Shown here in pieces: positions 1-8,868 of a stretch of 64,000 nucleotides of DNA. A program made the translations under genes and the position numbers. Source of the stretch: CAZSHG01 sp964606695 [NCBI: uncultured bacterium]. Lineage in GTDB: Bacteria > UBP14 > UBA6098. Location of the stretch: assembly GCA_964606695.1 (NCBI GenBank), contig CAZSHG010000017.1:3757-67756 (forward strand). Direction: 5' to 3'. A model generated the notes under the pieces. The model made no database searches, had not been told where the DNA came from, and saw nothing but the letters and a program-made list of their open reading frames with translations. Each line of letters begins with the position of its first letter. The first letter of the stretch is position 1.

Positions 1-1
1 A

Positions 2-29
2 TTGACAAATAGCCGCCGCGAATTATTTT
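2..29 (+). promoter_or_regulatory. Putative sigma70-type promoter for the membrane protein/HTH pair
   Basis: A perfect -35 hexamer TTGACA (2-7) is followed after 16 bases by TATTTT (24-29). An AAAGGAG ribosome-binding site then precedes the ATG at 62. The match is good by eye only, and it sits at the window edge, so what lies upstream is unknown. Confidence 0.45.
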
Positions 30-61
30 ATTAACGAACAACGATTCACAAAGGAGTCGGA

Positions 62-871
62 ATGGAAAAAGGAATTTTTGCGATGTTGCTTCGCGACCGG
101 GAGCGGCTGTTCGATGCGATACTGGAGGGCAAACGCCCGCCGGGGTTGTTCAGCAAGCTGACACTTACCAGTATCGCGTTTTTCGCGATATACGGCGTGG
201 TGATGGGGCTATACAATTCGCCACTGCAGGCGCTGTCGTCGGCGGTGAAGGTGCCGGTGTTGTTCTTCCTGGCACTGCTGATATGTTACCCGGCGCTGTT
301 TATGTTCAATGTGTTGCTGGGGAGCAAGCTTACCTTCGCGCAGTCTTTCGCGTTGATATTGGTGTCCTATGGAATAATCGCATCGGTACTGGCGTCTTTC
401 GCGCCGATATCGGTGTTCTTCATGTTGATAGGTTCGAGCTACGCCTTTCTGCGATTATTGCACGTCGCGGTATTCGCTGTAGCGGGAATCGCGGGGATGA
501 AGGCGTTGAACGACGGTCTGCTCTATGCTTGCGAGAAATACACGGTCTACCCCAAACAGGGCGTGCGAGTTTTCAAGATCTGGATACTCATCTTCGCTTT
601 TGTGGGGACGCAACTGGCATGGAATTTACGCCCCTTCCTGGGTGACAGAGATATGCCATTCCAGGTCGTGCGGAAACAGGACAGCAATTTCTATGCGCAT
701 ATGTTCAGAACTTCCGTGAATTTCGTATTCGGCGATGAGAAGGACGGGGGCGGAAGTCAATCGCTTAAGGAGACAGATAACCCAAAGAATGGACATGGCT
801 TCAAACTCCATGTGCCGGACGAAGAAAATCCCGAAGAATTAACTCCGGACACGGTAATCATAGATAACTGA
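62..871 (+). CDS. Polytopic membrane protein, YIP1/WH2-annotated type
   Basis: A 269-residue protein of unknown function. An N-terminal amphipathic stretch is followed by about five or six hydrophobic segments between residues 35 and 200 (for example LFFLALLICYPALFMF and the FKIWILIFAFVG segment). A charged soluble tail of about 60 residues ends it. The segment FLGDRDMPF followed by FQVVRKQDSNF, just after the last membrane helix, resembles integral membrane proteins variously annotated as YIP1-like or actin-binding WH2-like. That comparison is from memory and weak. The start is supported by AAAGGAG eight bases upstream. The stop overlaps the ATG of the next gene by one base (TGATG), so the two are probably translationally coupled. 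Confidence 0.7.
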   Translation: MEKGIFAMLLRDRERLFDAILEGKRPPGLFSKLTLTSIAFFAIYGVVMGLYNSPLQALSSAVKVPVLFFLALLICYPALFMFNVLLGSKLTFAQSFALILVSYGIIASVLASFAPISVFFMLIGSSYAFLRLLHVAVFAVAGIAGMKALNDGLLYACEKYTVYPKQGVRVFKIWILIFAFVGTQLAWNLRPFLGDRDMPFQVVRKQDSNFYAHMFRTSVNFVFGDEKDGGGSQSLKETDNPKNGHGFKLHVPDEENPEELTPDTVIIDN

Positions 872-1080
872 TGCAAGACGAAATTATGACAGTAGCGGAG
901 GTCGCGGAGTATCTCAAAATGAAGCCGCAGACTATCTACAAGTGGCTTCAGGAGGGGATGATCCCGGCGGCAAAATTGGGGCGGGAGTGGCGCTTTCGGA
1001 AATCGATAATCGACGCCTGGCTGGATAAGAAAATGGCCGAATCGCCTGCTATGCATGAATTGGAAGAGGACGAGAGCTGA
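871..1080 (+). CDS. Excisionase/MerR-type helix-turn-helix DNA-binding protein
   Basis: A 69-residue protein made almost entirely of one winged helix-turn-helix of the excisionase family (HTH_17). The pattern MTVAEVAEYLKM, then TIYKWLQEGMIPAAKLG, then WRFRKSIIDAWL covers the helix-turn-helix and the wing. Proteins of this size are found in phage/plasmid modules but also as free-standing small regulators. Here it follows a membrane protein with a one-base overlap and there is no integrase nearby, so a prophage role is not supported. The DNA target is unknown. The C-terminal acidic tail (residues 59-69) is unusual for a DNA-binding protein of this kind. Confidence 0.85.
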   Translation: MQDEIMTVAEVAEYLKMKPQTIYKWLQEGMIPAAKLGREWRFRKSIIDAWLDKKMAESPAMHELEEDES

Positions 1081-1101
1081 TCAACCCGGCTCGTTCGTGT
1101 C

Positions 1102-1299
1102 CTACGTCTCCACGAATTGCCGAAGCTCGGATATTAATTGCTCGATGGGCATCTCACGGGCTTCGGCGACCTTATATAGCGGCTCGATAAGTTCCGCCGG
1201 GCAGGCAATCGAATGCATCCCGTGACGCGCGAGGACTTTCATCGCGCCGGGGCATTTAATAAGCAATTCTTCTAACGGAGTGTTCTCAGTTATTTCCAA
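1102..1299 (-). CDS. DUF1858 domain protein
   Basis: A 65-residue protein matching the DUF1858 (hybrid-cluster-protein-associated) family. It has an N-terminal phrase of the ITENTPLEELL type, a PGAMKVLARHGMHSIACPAE core with one conserved cysteine, and a helical C-terminus. Family members occur alone or fused to redox proteins in anaerobes, and a disulfide/redox role has been suggested, but function is unproven. Only one cysteine of the frequently seen pair is present (Cys33). The gene is monocistronic and convergent with the HTH gene, whose stop is 22 bases away. Confidence 0.8.
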   Translation of the reverse strand: MEITENTPLEELLIKCPGAMKVLARHGMHSIACPAELIEPLYKVAEAREMPIEQLISELRQFVET

Positions 1300-1387
1300 G
1301 AGCGACCTTTCATCGTTTACAAATCATATTAGATTATTTATATTTCGTAGGAATGCAAGCTTTTCTTGATAAAAAGGAGTCTTTCGC

Positions 1388-2269
1388 ATGATACTACCGG
1401 TAGTTCTCGGTTTCGATAACAAACGCCCATCAGATAAGTTTTTGAGATTGATCGAAAGATATTCGCCCTATGGCATTATTCTTTTCGAATGCAATTTCGA
1501 CGACCTTGACATGATAGCCGAAAACGTTCGGGCGATAAAATCTGCCAGCCCGAACTCGCTTATCATGATCGATGAAGAGGGCGGCGTGAAAAGCCGCATT
1601 CGGCATGAACACGGTTTCCCAAACCCACCCGACCCACGAGAAGTAGCGAGAAAAATGACACTCGATGAAGCGCGAGAAGCCTATCGAATTTTAGGGAGAG
1701 CATTAGTCGAATTAGGTATCGACGTCGATCTAGCGCCGGTGGTGGACGTTGCGCCGGCGGGGCATATCCTGGGCGACCGCACCTTTTCCGACGATTGGCG
1801 TATATGCGCAGATTACACCGCGGCTGTAATCGAAGGCCTGCACGATGGCGGCGTGATGGCCTGCGCGAAACATTTTCCCGGGCTGGGCGGAGCGGAAATC
1901 GATCCGCATCTTAATGTTGCGTTATCCGATGCCAATCGAGAAAAATTTGAACGAATTCACTTTCCGCCGTTCAAGCGGGCTATCAACGTAGGCGTCGATT
2001 TCGTGATGACGACTCATTTGCGAGCCAAATCACTCGATCCATCAGGTAAAATAGCGACCTTATCGCCTTTGATAACGAATCACATTCGCAAAATGGGATT
2101 CGAGGGTAAAATCCTTACAGACGATTTACTTATGCGAGGAGCTCTGGAAATCTCGTCTATAGAATTGTTATCACGCCGGTCAATCGAATCTGGCCACGAT
2201 ATTATTCTGATTTGCCGCGAAATCGAAAATACCGACAGGATTCTGCAAAGCCTGAAAGATATATATTAG
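1388..2269 (+). CDS. nagZ: Glycoside hydrolase family 3, NagZ-like beta-N-acetylhexosaminidase
   Basis: A 293-residue, single-domain GH3 enzyme with no signal peptide, so probably cytoplasmic and acting in muropeptide recycling (removing GlcNAc from anhydro-muropeptides). Family landmarks are IDEEGG near residue 60, VVDVAP near 118, KHFPG at 161-165, and a D-x-H pair (DPH near 170) that acts as the NagZ-type general acid. The TDDLLM segment with the nucleophile Asp lies near 245. The usual KHFPGHG is KHFPGLG here. The start is set by AAAAGGAG eight bases before the ATG. The stop overlaps the stop of the convergent kinase gene by four bases. Substrate is inferred from family. Confidence 0.85.
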   Translation: MILPVVLGFDNKRPSDKFLRLIERYSPYGIILFECNFDDLDMIAENVRAIKSASPNSLIMIDEEGGVKSRIRHEHGFPNPPDPREVARKMTLDEAREAYRILGRALVELGIDVDLAPVVDVAPAGHILGDRTFSDDWRICADYTAAVIEGLHDGGVMACAKHFPGLGGAEIDPHLNVALSDANREKFERIHFPPFKRAINVGVDFVMTTHLRAKSLDPSGKIATLSPLITNHIRKMGFEGKILTDDLLMRGALEISSIELLSRRSIESGHDIILICREIENTDRILQSLKDIY

Positions 2270-4797
2270 TGAATATTCTTGCCCGATCCCACCCGCCGCC
2301 TGACGATGGATATAATGGATGTAACATCGTAACGATCGCGGATAGAACCGTCGATTTGTGTTAGAGGAATAGACGTGGGCAATTCACCGAGGATATAAAG
2401 GCCAGCACGCTCACTTAATGCCCTGATATTCATTAACGACGTCATTGGATCTTCGTCGAGCGATTCAACGCCGACGAAAATCAGCTCGATTTTGTCGTGA
2501 GATTCGGTAATCTTTTGAGCCTCGCGGACATTATCGCAGATAACGCTTTCATATTGTTTGCTTACGAGAGCCAATTTGAGTAATTTCTGCGTCGCCCTAT
2601 CCTCAGTGATAACAATGATACGCGATTTGCCAGCCGCCTCGACAATTTCCTGTTCTTCGAGGGCGGGGAGATAAACGTGGAAGGACGTGCCCAATCCCGG
2701 TTGACTCTCCAGAGTAATAGTTCCTCCATGTGCTTCGACTATACCGTAGGAAACCGCAAGGCCAAGACCCGTTCCTGTCCCAGTGGGTTTCGTAGTATAG
2801 AAAGGTTCGAAAATCCTTGTCTGTTGGTCCTCCGGAATGCCTACCCCACTGTCCGTAAGAGTAATTTGCACGTATTTGCCGGGGTTCAGGGTTGGGTGTG
2901 TCTGGACGAAAAGTTCGTCCAATTCGACCGGATTGACATCGAGTGTGAGTTTGCCGCCTTCGGGCATAGCGTCCCTGCCGTTAAGGCAAATATTGAACAG
3001 GGTTTGTTTAATCTGTATCGTATCTATATATACTTTGGGGAGGTTATCCGCTCTTCGGACAATCAATTCGATATCCTCGCCCAGGCCCTTGCTAAGCAGT
3101 CTGATTACCTCGTCTATCAGGTCGTCGATATTGGCCCTTTCACGATTGGGAGTCTCCTGCCGCGCGAATGTCATCAGTTGTTTAACAAGTCCCGCGGCTC
3201 TCTCAGCCGATTCTTCTATTACATTCAGCATCTCCTGTTCGGATTCGCCAAGCCCCTGAAGCGATTTCAAATATGATGCCGCCCCAAGAACTCCCACGAG
3301 AATATTATCGAAATCGTGTGCAATACCCGCGGCTAACGTGCCGACGCTTTCCAGTTTCTGAGCGTGAATAAGTTCTTGCTCCAGTTTCCGTTTTTCGGAC
3401 AGGTCGCGGACAATAGAGAGATACGTTCCGTCGCCGAGGGCTATCGAGTTTATTTCCGTAGCGAAGGTCTGTCCGTTGGATTTGAGTGCTGTAAGCTCCA
3501 ACAAACGTCCCGTGTCGATTTTCGATAAAAGTCGAAAATGCCTTCCAAAATCCTTTGCGGACTCTTTGGTAAAAAATTCAAAAACGCTCATATTTTTTAT
3601 TTCGCGCTCAGTATATCCCCATAGTTGTTGCGTTCGTGGATTAGTTCTCAGGATATTTCCCAGCTCGTCAGTTATGAGAAAAGCGTCGTTTGCCTTTTCG
3701 ATAAGCCGCCTTTCCTTTTCCTCGACAGCCCTAAGCTCTCGAATGCTTTCCTCTAACTGGGCGATCATCTCGTTAAAGTTCTTCGCTAATTGAGCTATCT
3801 GGTCTTCGCCGGGTACCCTCACCCTCGTGCTCAAGTCTCCCGATGTTGCCTCTTCTACGGCTTTATTTAAAGAAATAACCGGTTTGAGCGCGTTTCTAAG
3901 TAGAAGATAGAAGATTACAAATCCCAGAAGAATCGCGATCAGAATTATACATATCACCCGTGTAATCATGCTCATCAGCGGTTTCATTACATCGCCATAT
4001 TCGATTTCGGAAATCAGAACGGCGTTAAGCTTGTCGATAAAACTACAATATCCAATCACCTGTTCCCCGTGCGAATTAATGTAGTTACCTCCGTATGCTC
4101 CCTTTTCGATGGCTTTTTTCAATGCCGGGGAAGTAACGACGTCCTCCATCACGATTTTATCGCTCATTATAGCGAAGGCATTGTATCTATTAATCAGGTA
4201 ACTGTTAACCGGTCTTTCGGTCGTTGTCAGGGAAAGGATTTCGGATAGCTTCTCCATGCGTGCCCTTCCCGCGAGCAGATACATAACTCTGCCCTCCTTG
4301 TCTCTAACGGTCTCCACAAAAGTTAAAGCGGGCGAATTGAGATAGACGCTATAATAGATAGGTTGAACTCCCGGATAAGCTATCGCATTCATGAAATAAT
4401 CCCGGTTGGATATAATCCTCCCCTCGGCTTTTTTATCAGTCGAGACTTCAACTTTTCCGTCTGGCCAACTAATAAGGTAAAACTCGAAATAATCCGTGTT
4501 GTCCTGCAGAAAATGGGACATTATCTGTCTCATTTGCCATTCATCGTCGAAATTATATGAATAGGACAAACTTCTGGCCAGGTCTCCCAGATTCCTCTCC
4601 CTTTCCCTTAACCACGTTTCGAACCATTTTTCTTTCAAAGATACCGTGTTGGCGAGTTCTCTTTTCGCGTCTGTTTCCAGATGCTTCCTGCTATTATAGA
4701 ACATGATAATACCGAGCGCCAGAGCCGGTATGATACACCCCAGCAGGAAAACTACGCCGAAACGTTTTACTATGTCACGGTTTATCCAGGCGAACAT
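2266..4797 (-). CDS. Membrane sensor histidine kinase (sensor-HAMP-PAS-HisKA-HATPase-degenerate receiver)
   Basis: An 843-residue hybrid-like kinase. There is a TM helix at about 14-34, an extracytoplasmic Cache-type sensor to about 275, TM2 at about 280-300, HAMP to about 352, and PAS at about 365-480. HisKA carries the H-box GIAHDFDN (His494). The ATPase domain has an N box (NICLNGRDAM), a G1 box (TDSGVGIP) and a G2 box (GTGTGLGL). The last 110 residues look like a receiver domain, but the phospho-acceptor Asp position reads LIFVGVES, so it should not be phosphorylated. The gene overlaps the upstream binding-protein gene by 23 bases, implying that the two work together. No cognate response regulator lies beside it. 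Confidence 0.88.
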   Translation of the reverse strand: MFAWINRDIVKRFGVVFLLGCIIPALALGIIMFYNSRKHLETDAKRELANTVSLKEKWFETWLRERERNLGDLARSLSYSYNFDDEWQMRQIMSHFLQDNTDYFEFYLISWPDGKVEVSTDKKAEGRIISNRDYFMNAIAYPGVQPIYYSVYLNSPALTFVETVRDKEGRVMYLLAGRARMEKLSEILSLTTTERPVNSYLINRYNAFAIMSDKIVMEDVVTSPALKKAIEKGAYGGNYINSHGEQVIGYCSFIDKLNAVLISEIEYGDVMKPLMSMITRVICIILIAILLGFVIFYLLLRNALKPVISLNKAVEEATSGDLSTRVRVPGEDQIAQLAKNFNEMIAQLEESIRELRAVEEKERRLIEKANDAFLITDELGNILRTNPRTQQLWGYTEREIKNMSVFEFFTKESAKDFGRHFRLLSKIDTGRLLELTALKSNGQTFATEINSIALGDGTYLSIVRDLSEKRKLEQELIHAQKLESVGTLAAGIAHDFDNILVGVLGAASYLKSLQGLGESEQEMLNVIEESAERAAGLVKQLMTFARQETPNRERANIDDLIDEVIRLLSKGLGEDIELIVRRADNLPKVYIDTIQIKQTLFNICLNGRDAMPEGGKLTLDVNPVELDELFVQTHPTLNPGKYVQITLTDSGVGIPEDQQTRIFEPFYTTKPTGTGTGLGLAVSYGIVEAHGGTITLESQPGLGTSFHVYLPALEEQEIVEAAGKSRIIVITEDRATQKLLKLALVSKQYESVICDNVREAQKITESHDKIELIFVGVESLDEDPMTSLMNIRALSERAGLYILGELPTSIPLTQIDGSIRDRYDVTSIISIVRRRVGSGKNIH

Positions 4798-5830
4798 TTT
4801 CGGTTATAATACCTTCGTATAATTCATGGAGGAATTTATCATAAAGTAAGGAATCGGGGTTTTCGATACTCAGTTCCTTTATCATGCATTCCCAGCGATC
4901 TCTATCTATCCAGCCGATTGGAGCGTCGCCGTTTTTGATAAAAGGCGTTATTCTCTTCACGGCCTGTCTCTGGAAAGGGATGGCGAGTTCCGGGGCATAT
5001 TCCAATATGGCATCTACGGCGTCCTCGGGATTGCGTAGGGCGTAATCCCATCCAAACAGGCAAGTGGCGAGGAAGGTCTTTACCTCTTCGGGTTTCTCCT
5101 CGATAAGTCCTCTTCGCGTAACTAAAAGACCTGCGTAGTCGATAAAGCCGTAATCATACATGTATATTTCGCGCACGCTATATCCGGCCATTTCTATTTC
5201 AATCGGCTCATCCTGGACGTAACCAGTCCAGATATCGACTTCCCCGTCTATAAATCTCGATATTTCAATATCATCTAAATCCCAATCCACGCATGATGTA
5301 TCGTGTTCTACGTTTTCTAAAATCCGTCGAGTATAATCCACCCAGACATCGTTTTTGGCGATTATCGAGTGTCCGCAAAAGTCGGAAGGGGATTTTATAT
5401 CGCTATTTTCCATGACAAGATAAACGCCCGGAAAAACCTGATAAATAGCCGCTATAACCATAATATCGCAATTATCATCGCCGGCTTTTATTAATTCCGG
5501 CGGCGAAATGACTGCGAAGTCGATAATCCCTTTTCTCAGGCTATCGAGTGAGCGATAATCGCGATTGTAATTAAGAATATGGATGTCGAGCTTTTTTTGT
5601 TTGAAGAAACCCTTGTGCTTTGCGACGTAATAACCGCAAAACTCGGCTTCGTGAAACCAGTTGGGCATTAAACGGAAGACTTCGTTTTTTTCGAGAGGTT
5701 TAATTCTGTTCCAGAAGGGATAATCTTCATATGTGCCCGATTTGCCCTGTAATCCATGGTAGATTATCACAAGGCCCGCTATAATGATTATCCCGCTAAC
5801 TACAAGAAGAATCTTAAAACCAGTTCCCAT
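4775..5830 (-). CDS. NMT1/THI5-like membrane-anchored solute-binding protein
   Basis: A 351-residue protein with an uncleaved-looking N-terminal membrane helix (residues about 6-25) followed by an NMT1/SsuA-type periplasmic binding fold. Seen are NWFHEAEFCGYYVAKHKGFF near residue 58, DFAVISPPELIKA near 103, and a DPAT-like C-terminal helix region (YALRNPEDAVDAI). Free-standing ABC importer subunits are absent. The gene overlaps the following sensor kinase by 23 bases, so the likely job is ligand sensing for the kinase rather than import. NMT1 domains coupled to or fused with sensor kinases are known in other bacteria. The ligand (pyrimidine, sulfonate or other) cannot be read from sequence. 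Confidence 0.8.
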   Translation of the reverse strand: MGTGFKILLVVSGIIIIAGLVIIYHGLQGKSGTYEDYPFWNRIKPLEKNEVFRLMPNWFHEAEFCGYYVAKHKGFFKQKKLDIHILNYNRDYRSLDSLRKGIIDFAVISPPELIKAGDDNCDIMVIAAIYQVFPGVYLVMENSDIKSPSDFCGHSIIAKNDVWVDYTRRILENVEHDTSCVDWDLDDIEISRFIDGEVDIWTGYVQDEPIEIEMAGYSVREIYMYDYGFIDYAGLLVTRRGLIEEKPEEVKTFLATCLFGWDYALRNPEDAVDAILEYAPELAIPFQRQAVKRITPFIKNGDAPIGWIDRDRWECMIKELSIENPDSLLYDKFLHELYEGIITENVRLDKP

Positions 5831-5914
5831 ATTTCCATCTCGATTACAAAAGATCTATAATGATATCATATTGATTTATAGTGGAATATGCAACTTTGAG
5901 AAAAATTTAACGGG

Positions 5915-6583
5915 TTATTCGGGCTTTTGTTTTTTCCGGAAGACGCTTATTGCGCTGATAGTGAAAAGTATTATTGCGGCGGCTATCGCTCCCAATATCC
6001 CAAAATAGGAAAACGTTGTAACGATAACGCCAGCAATACATACGCCAGCAAGGGCACAGAAGAAAGAGGGCCAGAACTTGAGTCCGAATAAAAACGCGGC
6101 CAGACTTCCAGTCCAGGCGCCGGTTACCGGGAGGGGTATCGCCACGAACATTATCAATCCCAGTTCCTCGTATTTTTCTATTGTGGCGCTTCTGCGCCTT
6201 GTCCGCGCAAATAGCCAGCGAAAAAAACTGTCGAATATCTTTATTCTCCTGAGGAGATTGGAAACTGGGCCGAGTAAAAGAAGAATAAACGGGACAGGAA
6301 TCATGTTTCCAACAACACAGAGAATATAACCCTTTACGATGGGCATATCGAAGATGTGCATGGCTACCGGAATCGCGCCTCGGAGTTCCACTATAGGCAG
6401 AGTTGCGATAAAAACTACCGTTAACTCTTCGGGAATACCGTGGTCTTCCATCCAGAGCGCGATTTTTTTCCCGCGAGAGTGCACTATTTCCTCCGATGCC
6501 GAATCGGGGGTAGAAGCTAACAGCGAATTAGCGGTTACAACTATCATTATCAGAAACAATAATATTCCCCTTTGGGATATCAT
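5915..6583 (-). CDS. Small multidrug export family (Sm_multidrug_ex) membrane protein
   Basis: A 222-residue inner-membrane protein. An N-terminal signal-like helix (RGILLFLIMIVVTANSLLAS) is followed by four to five hydrophobic segments. Typical family phrases are TLPIVELRGAIPVA near residue 63, GNMIPVPFILLLLGP near 92, and FVAIPLPVTGAWTGSLAAF near 145. The family (PF06695) is named for small multidrug export, but transport by members is poorly established and resemblance to DedA/SNARE-associated proteins is noted. The ATG overlaps the stop of the upstream glycosyltransferase by four bases (ATGA), and AGGAGG lies seven bases before it. Confidence 0.85.
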   Translation of the reverse strand: MISQRGILLFLIMIVVTANSLLASTPDSASEEIVHSRGKKIALWMEDHGIPEELTVVFIATLPIVELRGAIPVAMHIFDMPIVKGYILCVVGNMIPVPFILLLLGPVSNLLRRIKIFDSFFRWLFARTRRRSATIEKYEELGLIMFVAIPLPVTGAWTGSLAAFLFGLKFWPSFFCALAGVCIAGVIVTTFSYFGILGAIAAAIILFTISAISVFRKKQKPE

Positions 6584-7263
6584 TTGTTTCGCCTCCTGAA
6601 GGGATGACTTAGCATAATACCGATAAACCTGAACGTCTCAATTAATGGATTCATCTTGCTTTCGAAATCGTTATATATCGTCGGAACCGGGACGTTCGTG
6701 AAACCGGCATTATTCCTTGCGGCCTGTAGAATCAGTTCCGTCTCCGTCTGGTAGTAATTTGTTCTCAAGTCCAATTTCTCCAGCATTTCGGTTTTAATCA
6801 ATCTATAACCGCACTGCGAATCGGCAATCTCCGCACCAGCCCACAGCCTTACGAAAAAAGTCGTTGTGAGGTTTGAAAACCTTCGATGCAAAGGCATCGT
6901 CGAAAGATCGTCCAGTCTATTTCCGAGAACGACATCCGCTTTTGTCTCTATCATCGTATCGATGAACTCCTGAGCGAGTTCCGGGGGATGTTGCATATCG
7001 GAATCGAGCGTCAGAACGGCGTCGTATTGCCCTTTTATTGCGAACTCGAAACCTTTCCTCAGTGCGGCTCCTTTGCCTCGATTGCTGTTATGGCTAACTA
7101 TCATTGCGTAGTTTTCTTTTGTTATCCGGGCTGTATCGTCGGAACTGCCGTCATCGATCACGAGGATAGTATCTCTATCGAAACCCACTTTTTTTAAGCC
7201 GGAAATTACATCCGCAATCGATTTTGCGGCATCAAATGCTGGTATAATCGCGAGTGTCCTCAT
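6580..7263 (-). CDS. Glycosyltransferase family 2 (dolichol-phosphate-mannose-synthase-like)
   Basis: A 227-residue GT-A glycosyltransferase. It opens with LAIIPAFDAAKSI, has VIDDGSSDDTA near residue 44, and the metal/nucleotide-binding DSDMQHPP near 95 (DxD type). The later NRLDD and SQCGYRLI phrases are typical of polyprenyl-phosphate hexose synthases. No C-terminal membrane helices follow, so it is a soluble or peripheral enzyme. The reading frame is open further upstream through tRNA-Pro, but that extension is translated tRNA. The real start is the ATG at 7261-7263, preceded by AAGGCG. The sugar and acceptor are not known. It is coupled to the following membrane protein gene. Confidence 0.88.
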   Translation of the reverse strand: MRTLAIIPAFDAAKSIADVISGLKKVGFDRDTILVIDDGSSDDTARITKENYAMIVSHNSNRGKGAALRKGFEFAIKGQYDAVLTLDSDMQHPPELAQEFIDTMIETKADVVLGNRLDDLSTMPLHRRFSNLTTTFFVRLWAGAEIADSQCGYRLIKTEMLEKLDLRTNYYQTETELILQAARNNAGFTNVPVPTIYNDFESKMNPLIETFRFIGIMLSHPFRRRNK

Positions 7264-7310
7264 TATAAAAAACGCGCCTTCGATTCCATTGGCGCAAATA
7301 TAAGAAAAAA

Positions 7311-7387
7311 TGGTCGGGGCGACTGGATTCGAACCAGCGACCACTTGGCCCCCATCCAAGTGCGCTACCAGACTGCGCTACGCCCCG
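7311..7387 (-). tRNA. tRNA-Pro (anticodon GGG)
   Basis: A 77-nt cloverleaf on the minus strand. Acceptor CGGGGCG (7381-7387) pairs with CGCCCCG (7315-7321). The D arm is GCGC/GCGC, the anticodon stem is CTTGG/CCAAG around loop ATGGGGG, and the T arm carries TTCGAAT. Discriminator A (7314) and an encoded CCA (7311-7313) follow. Upstream on the same strand a 7-bp palindromic hairpin GCATTCG/CGAATGC (7393-7413) may be the processed leader. Confidence 0.97.
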
Positions 7388-7546
7388 ACTTCGCATTCGA
7401 CTCGAGCGAATGCCACTTCCAAAAGTTAAAACAATATATCCAGAGCTGTTTGTTCTGCAAGGCTTTTTTTGATAAACTACGGCAATAGTGTTTGTTCTAT
7501 CTCATGTTTTTCCTTATCTTAATAAGACTTAACCGAGGAGCTACTC

Positions 7547-8791
7547 ATGAAGATAATCATCGTTGTATTATTAATCATTGTCATCACGGTGTGTTTCGGC
7601 TGGGATAAATACGAGGGCAACCCGGTTTTGGGGCCTGTAATACCCTGGGCATGGATGGCGCTGGGCGACCCGAGTCTCATCGCTTTGCCCGAAGGCGGAT
7701 TTTATATGGTCTATACCGCCGCGGGGGCGGATACATCTACGGGCGTTACTTTGACGCGACCTGGAGCGGCCTGGTCGGATGACGGTCTCGACTGGACGAT
7801 GTCCGAAGGGACGGTTATCTCGAGCGGAATTCCAGAAACATGGGATTCAGCCGCGGTAGAAACTCCGGGCATCGTTATGGACGGCGACTCAATTTTGCTC
7901 TATTACGCTGGCGAACGCGAGCACGGCGGCGGGCAACTCGCCATTGGACTGGCCGTATCGCACGACGGCGGTTATAGCTACGAAAGAGTCGGAGACGGCC
8001 CGATTATTACGAAGGATACAACACTTTTCGAGGAATCGCGCTCGATTGAATCGCCTACGGTTATTCGCATGGGCGATTCACTAATAATGTGGTATAACGG
8101 CCAATCCCTTGAATGGAAAATTAGCGTCTGTCGGGCGGCTTCCTATGACGGCGTAAACTGGTATCGTCATCCTGGAAACCCGGTTCTGGACGTCGGCGAG
8201 GATGGCGAATTCGATGAATGGGGTGTTTACGCGCCTTGCGTGCGCGCACTCGATGATTCCCTCCTGATTATGGTATATCAGGGATTTATGTTGGGCGAAT
8301 CGACCTACGTTTTCGATAGCACTTTCCTGGGATATGCCACAAGCGCCGATAAAGGAATAACCTGGACGAAAGCGCCGGAAAACCCCGTAATTGGCCCCGG
8401 CCCCGATGGAAGCTGGGATGAAAACGGTCCTAAAACGCCTACGTTCGATTGTTGGGGATCCGAACTCGTTGGTTGCTATTGGAACGCAATAGACGGGCTA
8501 CTGGGTATTTTCACCCATTATTTCGCGGGGATAGAAGAGACCGATTTACCCCGCGAATCGAGATTGTCCGCTTATCCTAATCCCTTTAATTCGGCATTGC
8601 ATGTGGATTTCCGTTACGAAAAACCAATCGATGTCGAGATATTCAACGTTTCTGGCAAGAAAATCTATACCGACTCAAAAGCCCCATTCATCTGGAGGCC
8701 GGATGAATCGGTTTCATCGGGGATATACCTAATTCGAGCTTCAAAGGACGGTGTTACCGTGAATTCGAGAACGGTAGTTCATCTCAGATAG
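7547..8791 (+). CDS. Secreted five-bladed beta-propeller (GH43/GH130-like) protein with C-terminal sorting domain
   Basis: A 414-residue exported protein. The signal peptide is at residues 1-18 (IIIVVLLIIVITVCFG). Repeated propeller-blade phrases follow, such as GDPSLIALPEGGFYMVYT, ESPTVIRMGDSLIMWYNG and YAPCVRALDDSLLIMVYQG. This is the pattern of five-bladed glycosidase-like propellers, although a full set of catalytic acids cannot be assigned. The last 75 residues form a Por/T9SS-type sorting domain beginning AYPNPFNSALHV and ending SGIYLIRA. GAGGAG precedes the ATG. It is followed by the subtilase gene on the same strand. A substrate is not evident, and a non-enzymatic propeller is possible. 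Confidence 0.75.
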   Translation: MKIIIVVLLIIVITVCFGWDKYEGNPVLGPVIPWAWMALGDPSLIALPEGGFYMVYTAAGADTSTGVTLTRPGAAWSDDGLDWTMSEGTVISSGIPETWDSAAVETPGIVMDGDSILLYYAGEREHGGGQLAIGLAVSHDGGYSYERVGDGPIITKDTTLFEESRSIESPTVIRMGDSLIMWYNGQSLEWKISVCRAASYDGVNWYRHPGNPVLDVGEDGEFDEWGVYAPCVRALDDSLLIMVYQGFMLGESTYVFDSTFLGYATSADKGITWTKAPENPVIGPGPDGSWDENGPKTPTFDCWGSELVGCYWNAIDGLLGIFTHYFAGIEETDLPRESRLSAYPNPFNSALHVDFRYEKPIDVEIFNVSGKKIYTDSKAPFIWRPDESVSSGIYLIRASKDGVTVNSRTVVHLR

Positions 8792-8868
8792 ATTTTCAGG
8801 TATTTAAATTTGCAAAATTGTCCTGATATTCATATTATTTAATTGATATGAAATACTCGGGAGTCAAT

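Noticed and set aside
7264-7359. Longer N-terminus of the glycosyltransferase
   Set aside because: It would translate tRNA-Pro; family similarity starts at the ATG at 7263.
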